The translations under genes and the position numbers were made by a program. This document shows positions 36,420 through 45,130 of a DNA stretch of 64,000 bases, in pieces. Every line of letters begins with the position of its first letter. Position 1 is the first letter of the stretch. The stretch covers positions 1 through 64,000 of the forward strand of contig NZ_LVJI01000002.1 of the NCBI RefSeq assembly GCF_001637225.1, read 5' to 3'. The notes beneath the pieces are model-generated. The model saw nothing but the letters and a program-made list of their open reading frames with translations, was not told where the DNA came from and made no database searches. The DNA comes from Paenibacillus antarcticus (GTDB lineage Bacteria > Bacillota > Bacilli > Paenibacillales > Paenibacillaceae).

Positions 36420-36965
36420 ATGAAGGACAATGATTGGGAACGTTTAGAAGAGGTCGATTGGTTGTTTCGCAAGATGATTAGAAGGTATGTGAAGGAGCGG
36501 GACCGAGTTACCGTGGAAGGTATTACATTACCAGGTATGCTAATTCTACACAAAATTGTCCGTGAAGGTGAGCAGCGTCTAGGTGACTTGGCAGAACAAC
36601 TTGATTTCACCTCCGGTGCTATTACGGCTTTATGCGACAGACTTGAGGCAGGCGGATATACAGTGCGCAGACGCAAGGAAGATGATCGAAGAACAGTACT
36701 ACTTGATATCACGGATAATGGTCGGGAGATGTACGAAAGGAACGGAAATATCGGAGCCCGATGTATAACGCTTCTATCCGATGGTTTTACGGAGGAGGAA
36801 CTTGCTATTCAAAGCCAATTCTATCAGCGGATCGTCAGTAATTTGGAGGGCTTCTCGGAAACATTACTGGATTTGGCAAAGAAAAATAGTGAAGTTATTA
36901 CCCCACAAGGCCTTGGACAGAAGCCACGGAACACTTCGAAGAGTAGTAAATATTTGAGCTACTGA
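36420..36965 (+). CDS. MarR-family regulator of the sulfur operon
   Basis: A 181-residue winged-helix protein. The helix-turn-helix LAEQLDFTSGAITALCDRLEAGGY and the wing KEDDRRTVLLDITDNG are typical of MarR. The C-terminal ~25 residues are polar and unusual for the family. ATG 36420 follows AGAGGAG; the longer frame from 36390 begins in the hairpin T-run and is unlikely. It is 35 bp ahead of the arylsulfotransferase gene and presumably controls the operon. Confidence 0.85.
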   Translation: MKDNDWERLEEVDWLFRKMIRRYVKERDRVTVEGITLPGMLILHKIVREGEQRLGDLAEQLDFTSGAITALCDRLEAGGYTVRRRKEDDRRTVLLDITDNGREMYERNGNIGARCITLLSDGFTEEELAIQSQFYQRIVSNLEGFSETLLDLAKKNSEVITPQGLGQKPRNTSKSSKYLSY

Positions 36966-37000
36966 CTTAACATCCTAAATGATGAAGGAGAAATGAAGAA

Positions 37001-38452
37001 ATGGGACACTCAACAGTTTATCCAACAGGTGCAACTTTATATAACACGGATAAGGCATGGAGCGGTTATACGGTATTTCAAGCAGGAGACGAAGGCGTGA
37101 CATTGATTGATATGAACGGCAAAGAAGTGCATTTATGGAAAGGGCTTATTGGATTTCCAGCTAAAGTATTACCGGGTGGTTATGTTCTTGGAAGCACAGG
37201 CAGAAGAGATCCTAAGTTCGGTATTCAGGATAATGTGGATCTCGTACAGGTGGATTGGGACGGTAATATCGTGTGGAAATATAACAGCTATGAACATATT
37301 GAGGACCCAGGTTATGAGCCGCTGTGGTATGCACGTCAGCATCATGATTATCAGCGTGAAGGCAATCCAGTAGGGTATTATGCACCGGGACTTGAGCCTA
37401 AGGTAACGAGTGGAAATACGCTGATCCTTGCTCATAAGAACGTATACAACAGCCAAATTTCTGATAAGCAGTTACTGGATGACACGATAATAGAAGTGGA
37501 TTGGGAAGGGAATATCCTCTGGGAATGGGCATTCAATGAACATTTTGAAGAGTTAGGATTTGATGAGGCAGCTAAGAATGTTCTATTCAGAGATCCGAAT
37601 ACACGTTCTTTCGGTGATCTTGGTGGAGGGGTTGGAGACTGGTTGCATATCAACTCTGCATCGTATGTGGGACCTAATAAATTTTATGATGCTGGAGATG
37701 AGCGATTCCATCCGGATAACGTGATTTGGGATGCACGTGAAGCGAATATTATCGGAATTACGGATAAGAAAACGGGTGCTATTGTGTGGAGAATCGGACC
37801 TGACTATTCTTTACCAGAATTGAAACATATCGATTGGATTATCGGTCAACATCACGCTCATATTATTCCACAAGGTCTACCGGGAGAAGGTAACCTACTT
37901 GTATTTGATAACGGTGGTTGGGGCGGTTACGGCTTACCGAATCCATCATCACCGTTTGGGCAAAAGAATGCGCTTCGTGACCATTCGCGGGTTTTGGAGA
38001 TTAACCCAGTCACGCTAGAAATTGAATGGCAATATACCGCAGCGGAGGCAGGATTCTCTGTTCCGACGGATTCTTATAAGTTCTACAGCCCTTATATCAG
38101 TTCTGCACAACGTTTACCAAATGGTAACACCTTAATTACAGAAGGTTCAAACGGTAGATTATTCGAAGTTACTGCAGAGCATGAGTTGGTCTGGGAATAC
38201 ATCTCTCCATATATCGATAACAGAAACACGAACATGGTCTATCGTTCCTATCGACTTCCTTATGAATGGGTACCACAACTAGAGAAGCCAATAGAAAATG
38301 CTATTGACGCGATTGATGTATCCCACTTCAGAGTTCCAGGAGCAGCGCAGAAGGGATCAGATTCTGTTGTAAATGTGGCTACGACGTTACCTTTTGCGGA
38401 TGGTGCTGCATGTGTAGCTACCTCAAATGAAGGTAGTCGCAAAGCTAAGTAG
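37001..38452 (+). CDS. Arylsulfotransferase (ASST-like)
   Basis: A 483-residue beta-propeller protein of the ASST family, which moves sulfate between phenolic sulfate esters and phenols without PAPS. Repeated blade motifs are visible (VDWDGNIVWKY, VDWEGNILWEW, TGAIVWRIG, VTLEIEWQY, EHELVWEYI). His-rich active-site segments are ARQHHDYQ, DWLHIN, GQHHAHIIPQG and DHSRVLEI. Unlike enterobacterial AssT it has no signal peptide, so it should act in the cytosol. GGAGAAA precedes the ATG. It is followed after 31 bp by a sulfonate-type ABC importer, suggesting uptake and processing of organosulfur compounds. The exact donor is unknown. Confidence 0.82.
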   Translation: MGHSTVYPTGATLYNTDKAWSGYTVFQAGDEGVTLIDMNGKEVHLWKGLIGFPAKVLPGGYVLGSTGRRDPKFGIQDNVDLVQVDWDGNIVWKYNSYEHIEDPGYEPLWYARQHHDYQREGNPVGYYAPGLEPKVTSGNTLILAHKNVYNSQISDKQLLDDTIIEVDWEGNILWEWAFNEHFEELGFDEAAKNVLFRDPNTRSFGDLGGGVGDWLHINSASYVGPNKFYDAGDERFHPDNVIWDAREANIIGITDKKTGAIVWRIGPDYSLPELKHIDWIIGQHHAHIIPQGLPGEGNLLVFDNGGWGGYGLPNPSSPFGQKNALRDHSRVLEINPVTLEIEWQYTAAEAGFSVPTDSYKFYSPYISSAQRLPNGNTLITEGSNGRLFEVTAEHELVWEYISPYIDNRNTNMVYRSYRLPYEWVPQLEKPIENAIDAIDVSHFRVPGAAQKGSDSVVNVATTLPFADGAACVATSNEGSRKAK

Positions 38453-38483
38453 ATACTAATCCATAATGAAGAGGTGTGTACGC

Positions 38484-39491
38484 TTGAAAAAAACATTTAT
38501 TGGCTCAAGTCTTCTGCTCTTACCCCTATCTATTGTAATTCTATTATCAGGCTGTAATTCCAAAGAGAATTCAGCGGCAGCTGCTGATTCATTGAAGATA
38601 AAGATTGCAGATATTAATACGAATCCTACGTTCCGTGTTGCATTGGATAAAGGAATCTTTGCGAAACATGGTATTGATGCTGAATTGGTTAATTTCGGTA
38701 CTCCGGCAGAGGGCGTAAATGCCCTCTTTATCAAACAAGTGGATGTAGCTTATGGGGCAGATTTCCCTTTATTGAACGCAGTTGCTAAGGGGGATTATTC
38801 TATCATTGCATCGGCTGGTCTAGCAACGGATGAAGCGGCGACGGAGTGGAAGCTGTTCGTAAGTGACGATATCCAGAAACCAGGAGATTTGTTGGGGAAG
38901 AAGTTAAGCTTTATGCGTGGCACCTTTCTTCCATATCTGTGGGATGAGTATCTTAAAGAAAACAATGTGGCGTTGAAGGATGTTGAATTGATTGGTCAAG
39001 GTGCCTTCGATGAAGCGTTTATCGCTCTTAAGCAAGGTGATGTGGACGCTGCTTGGTTTAGTGGTTCTGCGCTGGTCGATAAGTTCGAAGGGCTTAAAGG
39101 TGTACATGAACTTACGGATATGTCTAAGACAACAGTACGTCTTGGGATGGGAATCGTGACAGGCAATGAGTTATTGAAGAATAATCCAGAAGGAATAAAG
39201 AATTTCCTTGCCGCGGTAGATGAAGCTGCTACCTATATAACTTCCCATAAGGAAGAGGTTGCTAATCTCATGTACAAGGAAGTGAAGCAACCGAAGGAAG
39301 CTACATTAAAAGATTTACCGAACAACCTCTGGGAGGTTGGGTTTACGCAAGCGGCTTTTGATAGCCTTGCGAATCAGAAGAAATATATGGTCAGCGCAGG
39401 AATTATTGAAAAGGACTTTGATCTAGTAGCTAAGTTGAATCTTGACCCTTTGAAGAAAGCTTTGCCAGAGAAAGTGACCTATAAAAAGTAG
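38484..39491 (+). CDS. SsuA/NMT1-like binding lipoprotein
   Basis: A 335-residue binding protein of the nitrate/sulfonate/taurine group, with lipobox LSGC (Cys about residue 24). The signature NPTFRVALDKGIFAKHGI near the start and the ALKQGDVDAAWFSG segment are typical. TTG 38484 is preferred to ATG 38466 because GAGGTG lies 7 bp before it and the signal peptide then begins MKKTFIG. It feeds the ATPase and permease that follow by 12 and 18 bp. Co-location with an arylsulfotransferase points to sulfonates or sulfate esters, though the family also takes thiamine precursors and nitrate. Confidence 0.82.
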   Translation: MKKTFIGSSLLLLPLSIVILLSGCNSKENSAAAADSLKIKIADINTNPTFRVALDKGIFAKHGIDAELVNFGTPAEGVNALFIKQVDVAYGADFPLLNAVAKGDYSIIASAGLATDEAATEWKLFVSDDIQKPGDLLGKKLSFMRGTFLPYLWDEYLKENNVALKDVELIGQGAFDEAFIALKQGDVDAAWFSGSALVDKFEGLKGVHELTDMSKTTVRLGMGIVTGNELLKNNPEGIKNFLAAVDEAATYITSHKEEVANLMYKEVKQPKEATLKDLPNNLWEVGFTQAAFDSLANQKKYMVSAGIIEKDFDLVAKLNLDPLKKALPEKVTYKK

Positions 39492-39503
39492 GAGGTGATC
39501 AGC

Positions 39504-40280
39504 ATGACTTTACTTGCTAAGCAAAATGCGATTCATATTGAACAGCTGCGCAAAAGCTATAGTGAGCCCTCGGTCGGTGACGTTCACTACATTATTAAAG
39601 ATGTAGATCTTGTCATAAAAGGGGGTGAATTCTTCATTCTACTTGGTCCGAGTGGATGCGGGAAGTCAACTCTGCTTAATATGATTGCCGGATTTGTATC
39701 CAAGTCCGGTGGTAATCTACGAGTGAATGACGTAGAGGTAAATAAGCCGGGTAGAGATCGTGCGGTTGTTTTTCAACAAGCGGATTCGTCACTGTTCCCA
39801 TGGCTTACAGTACGTCAGAATGTAGAATTCGGACTGCGTATGAAGAAGACACCCAAAGAAGAGCAACGTCTAATCTCGGATCGATATATCAGATTGGTTG
39901 GGTTAACGGGACATGAAGAGAAGTTTCCGAAGGAACTTTCCGGAGGAATGAAGCAGCGTGTTCAGTTGGCTCGTGTGTTGGCAAATGATCCAGCGATTCT
40001 GCTGATGGATGAGCCGTTTGGCGCTCTGGATGCAATGACTCGTCGAACGATGCAAAAGGAATTAGTGAATATTTGGCGCGAAACACATAAAACCGTGATT
40101 TTCGTTACTCATGATATTCAAGAGGCTTTGCTGTTAGGAGAACGGATTGGAATTATGTCGGTAGGACCATCATCGAACATAACAGATATCTATGACAATT
40201 CTCTATCTTATCCGAGGGATGTTGCTTCACAGCAGTTCTACAATTTATACAATACGATTCAAGGACATTTCGAAGAATAA
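39504..40280 (+). CDS. SsuB-like ABC ATPase
   Basis: A 258-residue ATPase of the nitrate/sulfonate/taurine class. Walker A is GPSGCGKST, the Q-loop region VVFQQADSSLFPWLTV (the LFPW motif is typical), signature LSGGMKQRVQLARVL, Walker B ILLMDEPFGALD and switch His VIFVTHD. A perfect AGGAGGTGAT site stands before ATG 39504. It is coupled to the binding protein upstream and the permease downstream. Confidence 0.92.
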   Translation: MTLLAKQNAIHIEQLRKSYSEPSVGDVHYIIKDVDLVIKGGEFFILLGPSGCGKSTLLNMIAGFVSKSGGNLRVNDVEVNKPGRDRAVVFQQADSSLFPWLTVRQNVEFGLRMKKTPKEEQRLISDRYIRLVGLTGHEEKFPKELSGGMKQRVQLARVLANDPAILLMDEPFGALDAMTRRTMQKELVNIWRETHKTVIFVTHDIQEALLLGERIGIMSVGPSSNITDIYDNSLSYPRDVASQQFYNLYNTIQGHFEE

Positions 40281-40298
40281 GATTAGGTGGGATAGATA

Positions 40299-41075
40299 AT
40301 GAGATGGATTGAGAAAAAATGGGTTTCAGTATCTTTGCTATGGATCGCCGTACTATGCATATGGCAGCTCGGGGCTGTTGTCTATGGACCCGATGTTATA
40401 CCGGGACCATGGAGTACACTTAAGGGAGGGCAAGAACTGCTTGCGGATGGTACCTTAACGAAATATATCGGCATTAGCTTTTACCGTGTGCTGGTCGGTT
40501 GGGTTCTGGGAAGTCTGGTTGCCATTCCTGTTGGGCTAATCATTGGTAAGGTGAATGTCATACGTATTTTTGCCGAACCATTTCTGAACTTTATCCGATT
40601 TATTCCACCGATTGCCTTCATTACTCTGTTTCTGGTATGGTTCGGAATTGGGGAGCAGTCGAAGATTGCACTAATCATGTACGCCACCTTCTTTATCGTG
40701 GTGCTAAACATCTTAACAGGCGTGATGTCGGTGGAGGAGGACAAAATTCGTTCAGCTCGAAGTATGGGAGCTAGTGAGTGGCAGATCCTACTGCATGTCA
40801 TTGTTCCAGCCACAATACCTTATATATTCACAGGAGTTCGGATTGCGATGGGAACTTCTTATATGGCCATAATCGGGGCTGAGATGATTGCTTCCAACGA
40901 AGGTGTAGGATATTTGATCTGGAATTCCCGGTTATTCTTTCGTACAGATTGGATCTTTGTTGGATTGTTTTGCTTAGGTTTTATGGGATTCTTCACCGAT
41001 CGATTGCTAGGATGGTTCGGCAAGAAGGTATTGTTTAGATATGGCGTAGTGAGTGTGGCGGGGAAGAGAAGGTAA
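40299..41075 (+). CDS. SsuC-like ABC permease
   Basis: A 258-residue permease with about six membrane helices. The ATPase-docking loop reads RSARSMGASEWQILLHVIVP, as in SsuC/TauC. It is the last gene of the operon; a GGTGGGAT site precedes the ATG and a strong terminator follows. Confidence 0.9.
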   Translation: MRWIEKKWVSVSLLWIAVLCIWQLGAVVYGPDVIPGPWSTLKGGQELLADGTLTKYIGISFYRVLVGWVLGSLVAIPVGLIIGKVNVIRIFAEPFLNFIRFIPPIAFITLFLVWFGIGEQSKIALIMYATFFIVVLNILTGVMSVEEDKIRSARSMGASEWQILLHVIVPATIPYIFTGVRIAMGTSYMAIIGAEMIASNEGVGYLIWNSRLFFRTDWIFVGLFCLGFMGFFTDRLLGWFGKKVLFRYGVVSVAGKRR

Positions 41076-41112
41076 GCCAGGTTACTGTAATCATAATGTC
41101 CTATGTTACAAA

Positions 41113-41157
41113 TAAAAAATCCCAATTTGGATGGATATCCAAATTAGGATTTTTTAT
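41113..41157 (+). terminator. Terminator of the sulfur operon
   Basis: AAAAAATCC-AATTTGGAT pairs with ATCCAAATT-GGATTTTTT around a 4-base loop. A/T runs on both sides let it serve the convergent manC unit too. Confidence 0.85.
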
Positions 41158-41220
41158 GTTTTTTGAGGGAATATCATAGTCTTTTCTAAAAAAGACGGTA
41201 TTAGTTTAATCTTGGTATCT

Positions 41221-42300
41221 CTAGATATAATCGGTCATTCCTTTTTCCTTCAGCAGTTCGACAATTTCTTTAACAGACTGTGCTTTGTCCTTGGGGCAGA
41301 TTAATAGTGCATCCTCGGTATCTGCAATAATGTAACCGTCCATACCTATTGTCGTGATGAGCCTATCGGTTCCATATATGATCGAATTACGCGTATCTAT
41401 GCCCATATGATTCGCCTTTATAATATTACCCGATTCATCTGGTGGGAAGATCGCGCCAAGCGCATCCCAGCTTCCGATGTCGTTCCAGCCAAATTGACCA
41501 GACAGAACAACAACCTCATCTGAGCGCTCAAGGATGCCATAATCTATTGAAATGTTCTGAAGTGTAGGATAAATCTTATTAATGATTTCTTCTTCTTGAT
41601 CCGTACCCAAACAATCACTGATTAGGAGCATCGTCTTATACAGCCGAGGTAAGTATCGCTTGAAGTTATCAATTATTACGGATGTCTTCCAAATAAATAT
41701 GCCGCTATTCCATAGGTAGTTACCAGACGAGAGATAACCTTGAGCTTTTTGGAAATTCGGTTTTTCTACAAATTCAGCTACTTCGTAAACAGCCACAGGA
41801 TTAGAAGAAATAGGTTCTTTATCAAAAGCGATATAGCCATATCCAGTAGAAGGGAATGTAGGCTTAATTCCGATCGTTACAATTTGGTCTGTCTCCATTG
41901 CGACCGTACAGGCTTCGTCTAGCGTAAGACGGAATTGTTCTTCATCCGTAATATAATGATCGGAAGGTAATACGACCATTAAAGAATCACCGTGGGATTT
42001 CTCTATAGAGAATGCTGCAAAAAGTATACTTGCGGCTGTGTTTCGCGCAACAGGTTCAATTAGAATATTGCGTTTGGATACACTGCTATGCATGATACTC
42101 TCCATTAATACAGCTTGAGAACGATTCGTAACGATAACCGTATTTTCCTGAGGGATAATGCCTTTAAATCGTTCAATGGTATCGTTTAACATAATATCAT
42201 GTCCGCTAATGTTGAGAAGTTGCTTCGGAATCTCTTGTCTGGATAGCGGCCAAAAGCGGGTTCCGCCTCCTCCTGCAAGGATAGTAGCAAATTTATTCAT
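41221..42300 (-). CDS. manC: Mannose-1-phosphate guanylyltransferase
   Basis: Makes GDP-mannose from mannose 1-phosphate and GTP. At 359 residues it has only the transferase domain, without the C-terminal isomerase domain of fused enzymes. The nucleotide-binding signature AGGGGTRFWPLSR and following KQLL, the FVEKP sugar site (AEFVEKPN) and the SGNYLWNSGIFIW segment are intact. It is the last gene of a minus operon; its ATG overlaps the stop of the toroid gene by 8 bp, so translation is coupled. With a GT4 and a divergent DUF1861 gene it suggests that GDP-mannose is produced for a dedicated glycan, see findings. Confidence 0.9.
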   Translation of the reverse strand: MNKFATILAGGGGTRFWPLSRQEIPKQLLNISGHDIMLNDTIERFKGIIPQENTVIVTNRSQAVLMESIMHSSVSKRNILIEPVARNTAASILFAAFSIEKSHGDSLMVVLPSDHYITDEEQFRLTLDEACTVAMETDQIVTIGIKPTFPSTGYGYIAFDKEPISSNPVAVYEVAEFVEKPNFQKAQGYLSSGNYLWNSGIFIWKTSVIIDNFKRYLPRLYKTMLLISDCLGTDQEEEIINKIYPTLQNISIDYGILERSDEVVVLSGQFGWNDIGSWDALGAIFPPDESGNIIKANHMGIDTRNSIIYGTDRLITTIGMDGYIIADTEDALLICPKDKAQSVKEIVELLKEKGMTDYI

Positions 42301-43399
42301 GATGCATCACCGAATGAGCAATAGACAAGGAAATGATACTCTCCGATCCTTGATTTAGGTTCAACCCAATCGAATGGATACCATCATAACAAGCTCCGGT
42401 TTGGGGATCAATTAGAGAAGTTTGTATTGAATTATTTCCCGTATACCATTCATAGCATAAGGTTGCTTGCTTCTGATAAGCGGGATCTTGAAGGACGATC
42501 GCAGCTTCCTTACAAGCAAGGAGCATTTCACAGGCTTCAATTGGCTGTTCATCGTAGGGAGCAGCCACTCCATTTCGCAGTAGCCATCCATGGCTACCAA
42601 TCGGCTTATAATATCCTTCATTAGAAAAGGTTTTGGATGATAGGAAATCCAAGCTTTCCTTGGCTGTTTTCTTCAAATTTACGTTACCTGAAATACGGAA
42701 CGCTTTTAAAAGTGCCCATGGCAACATTGAGTTTCCGTAGGTAAGGCTGTCTTCAAACCAATTCCAGTCGTTCCCCTTATTGCGAGTATATTGATTGTGA
42801 AGTCGGGTCGCCATATTTTCGATCAGATCGATTATAAAAGCTCTGGGCAGAAAGGCTTTCTCTTCTGATGTGTTTGATGTGTGGAGGTATGGAAAGGAGT
42901 AGGTTAAAGCATTAGGGGTTTCTATCAGGTAACTTAGCCCAATGATAGCGTAGGCCCCAGCACGAGGAGAACCGAGAGCATCGATATGCGGTAATGCTTG
43001 ATTGATTAAATAACGACAGGTATTTAAGAGATTATCGGGTAGTGAGGTGGAATGTGAAAGTGCGAACCCAAGTGCCCACAACGTACGCCCTTGGCAATCT
43101 TCAGAGCCACTCTCTTCAATGAAAGAACGGTTATAATCCATGAAGTTTCTGAAGTTACCATCTGTATTCTGTGCGTGATGAATGAAGGAAATATAAGTGT
43201 GAATAAGTTCCAAAGTAACTGAATCTTTATTATTACTATACAATAACACCGCTGCGATTAATGCCCGTGCGTTATCATCGGTCGTATAGCCCTTCGAGCG
43301 ATCTGGAACTCCAAACTTGGTATGCTGAAAAATCCCTGTATCATCCGTTATTCTGCGCATATAATCGGATTTGAACTGTAGCATCGTGGATATTCCCAT
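42293..43399 (-). CDS. Alpha/alpha-toroid protein linked to glycosyltransferases
   Basis: A 368-residue protein predicted to be mostly helical, with repeated helix pairs of an (alpha/alpha)6 toroid. Landmarks are TDDTGIFQHTKFGVPDR, GYTTDDNARALIAAVLL, QGRTLWALGFAL and NDWNWFEDSLTYGNSMLPWAL. I know this TDxTGxxQH...GYxTDDNARAL module as the C-terminal half of some bacterial GT4 proteins; here it is a separate gene 7 bp behind the GT4. The conserved Asp/Glu residues suggest sugar binding or hydrolysis, but no activity is established. It has no signal peptide. Confidence 0.7.
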   Translation of the reverse strand: MGISTMLQFKSDYMRRITDDTGIFQHTKFGVPDRSKGYTTDDNARALIAAVLLYSNNKDSVTLELIHTYISFIHHAQNTDGNFRNFMDYNRSFIEESGSEDCQGRTLWALGFALSHSTSLPDNLLNTCRYLINQALPHIDALGSPRAGAYAIIGLSYLIETPNALTYSFPYLHTSNTSEEKAFLPRAFIIDLIENMATRLHNQYTRNKGNDWNWFEDSLTYGNSMLPWALLKAFRISGNVNLKKTAKESLDFLSSKTFSNEGYYKPIGSHGWLLRNGVAAPYDEQPIEACEMLLACKEAAIVLQDPAYQKQATLCYEWYTGNNSIQTSLIDPQTGACYDGIHSIGLNLNQGSESIISLSIAHSVMHHE

Positions 43400-43406
43400 T
43401 ATTACA

Positions 43407-44624
43407 TCACACTCCTAAAAGTTTTGCTTTAGCAAAACTAGCATCGGAAGCATCCACTGTAGATAATTCAGAGATCGATATAATTTCTTGGAACATTGCA
43501 GCATAGGTCTTGGCGATTTCGTTCCATAGCATAGTTTTACCAAGTTCAAGTGTGCGATCTTCCATATCTTTTATCATCGTAGGGTTATCTAGTAATTGGA
43601 GGATGCAAGCTTCTAAGGAAGCGGAATCGCGGAAGTCTGCCAGCAAGCCTCTACCTTCAGCCAGCATTTCCTCGGCATATCGGTAAGGTGTGGAGACAAT
43701 GACCCGACCATATCCAACGCCATATGCCAAAGTGCCGCTAACGGCCTGATCTTTGCCTAAATAAGGAGTTATGTAGATGTCTGACATTACAAGGGATTGA
43801 ATGACTTCCTCTTGAGTTAACAGCTTATCTACGAAAAGAACGTTAGATTGTAAATCATATTCCTCAACAAGGTCTATCAGCTTCTGTCTATATACCTCGC
43901 CTGTTTCTTGTTTGACGACTGGATGTGTTTTTCCCCAAATGATATAGAGAGAATCAGGATGTTGTTTGACCACGCCACGCATGGCTTCAATGCTATATTC
44001 AATACCCTTACCAGGGCTTAAGAAGCCAAAGGTAGATAGAACTTTCCGGTCGGCAAATCCATAAATTTCTTTAAGCTTGGATCTTGATTCTGTTTTGACA
44101 AAAGGTACGCCGTGGTGAATGAAAGATACTTTTGTAGCTTCAATTCCATAAATAGTGATCAAATCTTGTACGGTAGATTGCGCCATCGTTACGACTTGAA
44201 CACTGAGTTCCGCAACGCGATTGATGATGTGCAGCTGTTTAGAAGAAGGTTGTGTTAATACAGTATGGAAAATGACGACATATGGAATACTAAGCTTCTC
44301 GATGAATGGAATCAAATATTCCCCGCTTTCTCCTCCATAAATTCCAAATTCATGCTGGATAATAAGAAGATCGACGTCTGATGAGTTAAGAAAGTCGGCG
44401 GTATCTATATAATCGGATAACTTCTGCTGTTCAATTTCCCGCATCACTTGCTCTGAATAGTGGTATGTTTCGTTGTTGTTTATGGCGATGATATGAGGTT
44501 TATTGAATCCTTGGATGTGCTCGAATTGATCTAATAAATCTTGTGTAAATGTTGCAATGCCACATTCTCTCGGTAGGCTGGTTCCTAGAAAAACGATATT
44601 GCGATTGCTGTTAATAGCTTTCAT
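43407..44624 (-). CDS. GT4-family glycosyltransferase
   Basis: A 405-residue GT-B fold, retaining-type transferase. The N-terminal nucleotide-fold opening reads VFLGTSLPRECGIATFTQDL. The C-terminal half holds FGFLSPGKGIEYSIEAM (donor-binding turn) and YITPYLGKDQAVSGTLAYGVGYGR, where the GT4 E-x7-E region normally is. GDP-mannose is the likely donor because manC is in the same operon; that is inference. It is the first gene of the minus unit, with a consensus promoter about 120 bp upstream. It is cytosolic with no membrane helix. Confidence 0.85.
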   Translation of the reverse strand: MKAINSNRNIVFLGTSLPRECGIATFTQDLLDQFEHIQGFNKPHIIAINNNETYHYSEQVMREIEQQKLSDYIDTADFLNSSDVDLLIIQHEFGIYGGESGEYLIPFIEKLSIPYVVIFHTVLTQPSSKQLHIINRVAELSVQVVTMAQSTVQDLITIYGIEATKVSFIHHGVPFVKTESRSKLKEIYGFADRKVLSTFGFLSPGKGIEYSIEAMRGVVKQHPDSLYIIWGKTHPVVKQETGEVYRQKLIDLVEEYDLQSNVLFVDKLLTQEEVIQSLVMSDIYITPYLGKDQAVSGTLAYGVGYGRVIVSTPYRYAEEMLAEGRGLLADFRDSASLEACILQLLDNPTMIKDMEDRTLELGKTMLWNEIAKTYAAMFQEIISISELSTVDASDASFAKAKLLGV

Positions 44625-44742
44625 AATAACGAGCCTCCATATGGTTCATGATTTTTGGATAAAAAAAAGAAAATAAAGAGGTCTTTATTTCTGAGGGGAA
44701 GTGGAATATTATTTTAAAAATTAGTAATTATTTCCTGTTTTT

Positions 44743-44771
44743 ACTATAACATGACCATTTTTTCTTGTCAA
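44743..44771 (-). promoter_or_regulatory. Promoter of the GT4-toroid-manC operon
   Basis: On the minus strand, TTGACA (44771-44766), a 17-bp spacer and TATAGT (44748-44743). The -35 lies 5 bp from the -35 of the divergent promoter. Confidence 0.75.
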
Positions 44772-44781
44772 TTTTGTTGAC
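44767..44781. promoter_or_regulatory. Inverted repeat joining two divergent -35 boxes
   Basis: GTCAA-TTTTG-TTGAC spans both -35 elements. A protein bound here could shut both operons at once; the small XRE protein encoded next to it is the obvious candidate. Part of the symmetry is forced by the two consensus -35 boxes. Confidence 0.4.
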
Positions 44782-44806
44782 TTATCCATGATTTTCCATA
44801 TATATT
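44777..44806 (+). promoter_or_regulatory. Promoter of the XRE-DUF1861 operon
   Basis: TTGACT (44777-44782) and TATATT (44801-44806) with an 18-bp spacer. The start point should fall near 44813, only about a dozen bases before the start codon, so the leader is barely more than the GGGGGTG ribosome binding site. Confidence 0.68.
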
Positions 44807-44824
44807 AGTTTAGGGGGTGCATGT

Positions 44825-45130
44825 ATGGCAGTCATACGCAGCAAATTAAAAGATGTCATGGAGAACCATGATCCTAAATTATCTATACGCAAGCTTGCAA
44901 AGGATGTTAATTACCACTTTGATTCCATACGTCGGATGTATAAGGATGAAATGATACAGTATCCTAGGGACTTGTTGCTAAAGCTTTGTCTATATTTCAA
45001 TGTCCAGCCGGGGCAACTTATTAGAATTGATGAGGATGAACATAATGATCGGACGATAGATGAATGTGAGTCGATTGATCATAAGGAGGACGGCAATGAC
45101 AACGGAACCGATACAACCGAAAACCTGTAA
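44825..45130 (+). CDS. Small XRE/Cro-type HTH regulator
   Basis: A 101-residue protein. Residues 1-68 form a Cro/CI-type helix-turn-helix (KLSIRKLAKDVNYHFDSIRRMYKDE, then LLLKLCLYFNVQPGQLI). The last 30 residues are acidic and look disordered (DEDEHNDRTIDE and similar). It lacks a ligand domain. Its end overlaps the start of the DUF1861 gene by 35 bp, so the two are translationally linked. It probably regulates the back-to-back promoters beside it. Confidence 0.82.
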   Translation: MAVIRSKLKDVMENHDPKLSIRKLAKDVNYHFDSIRRMYKDEMIQYPRDLLLKLCLYFNVQPGQLIRIDEDEHNDRTIDECESIDHKEDGNDNGTDTTENL

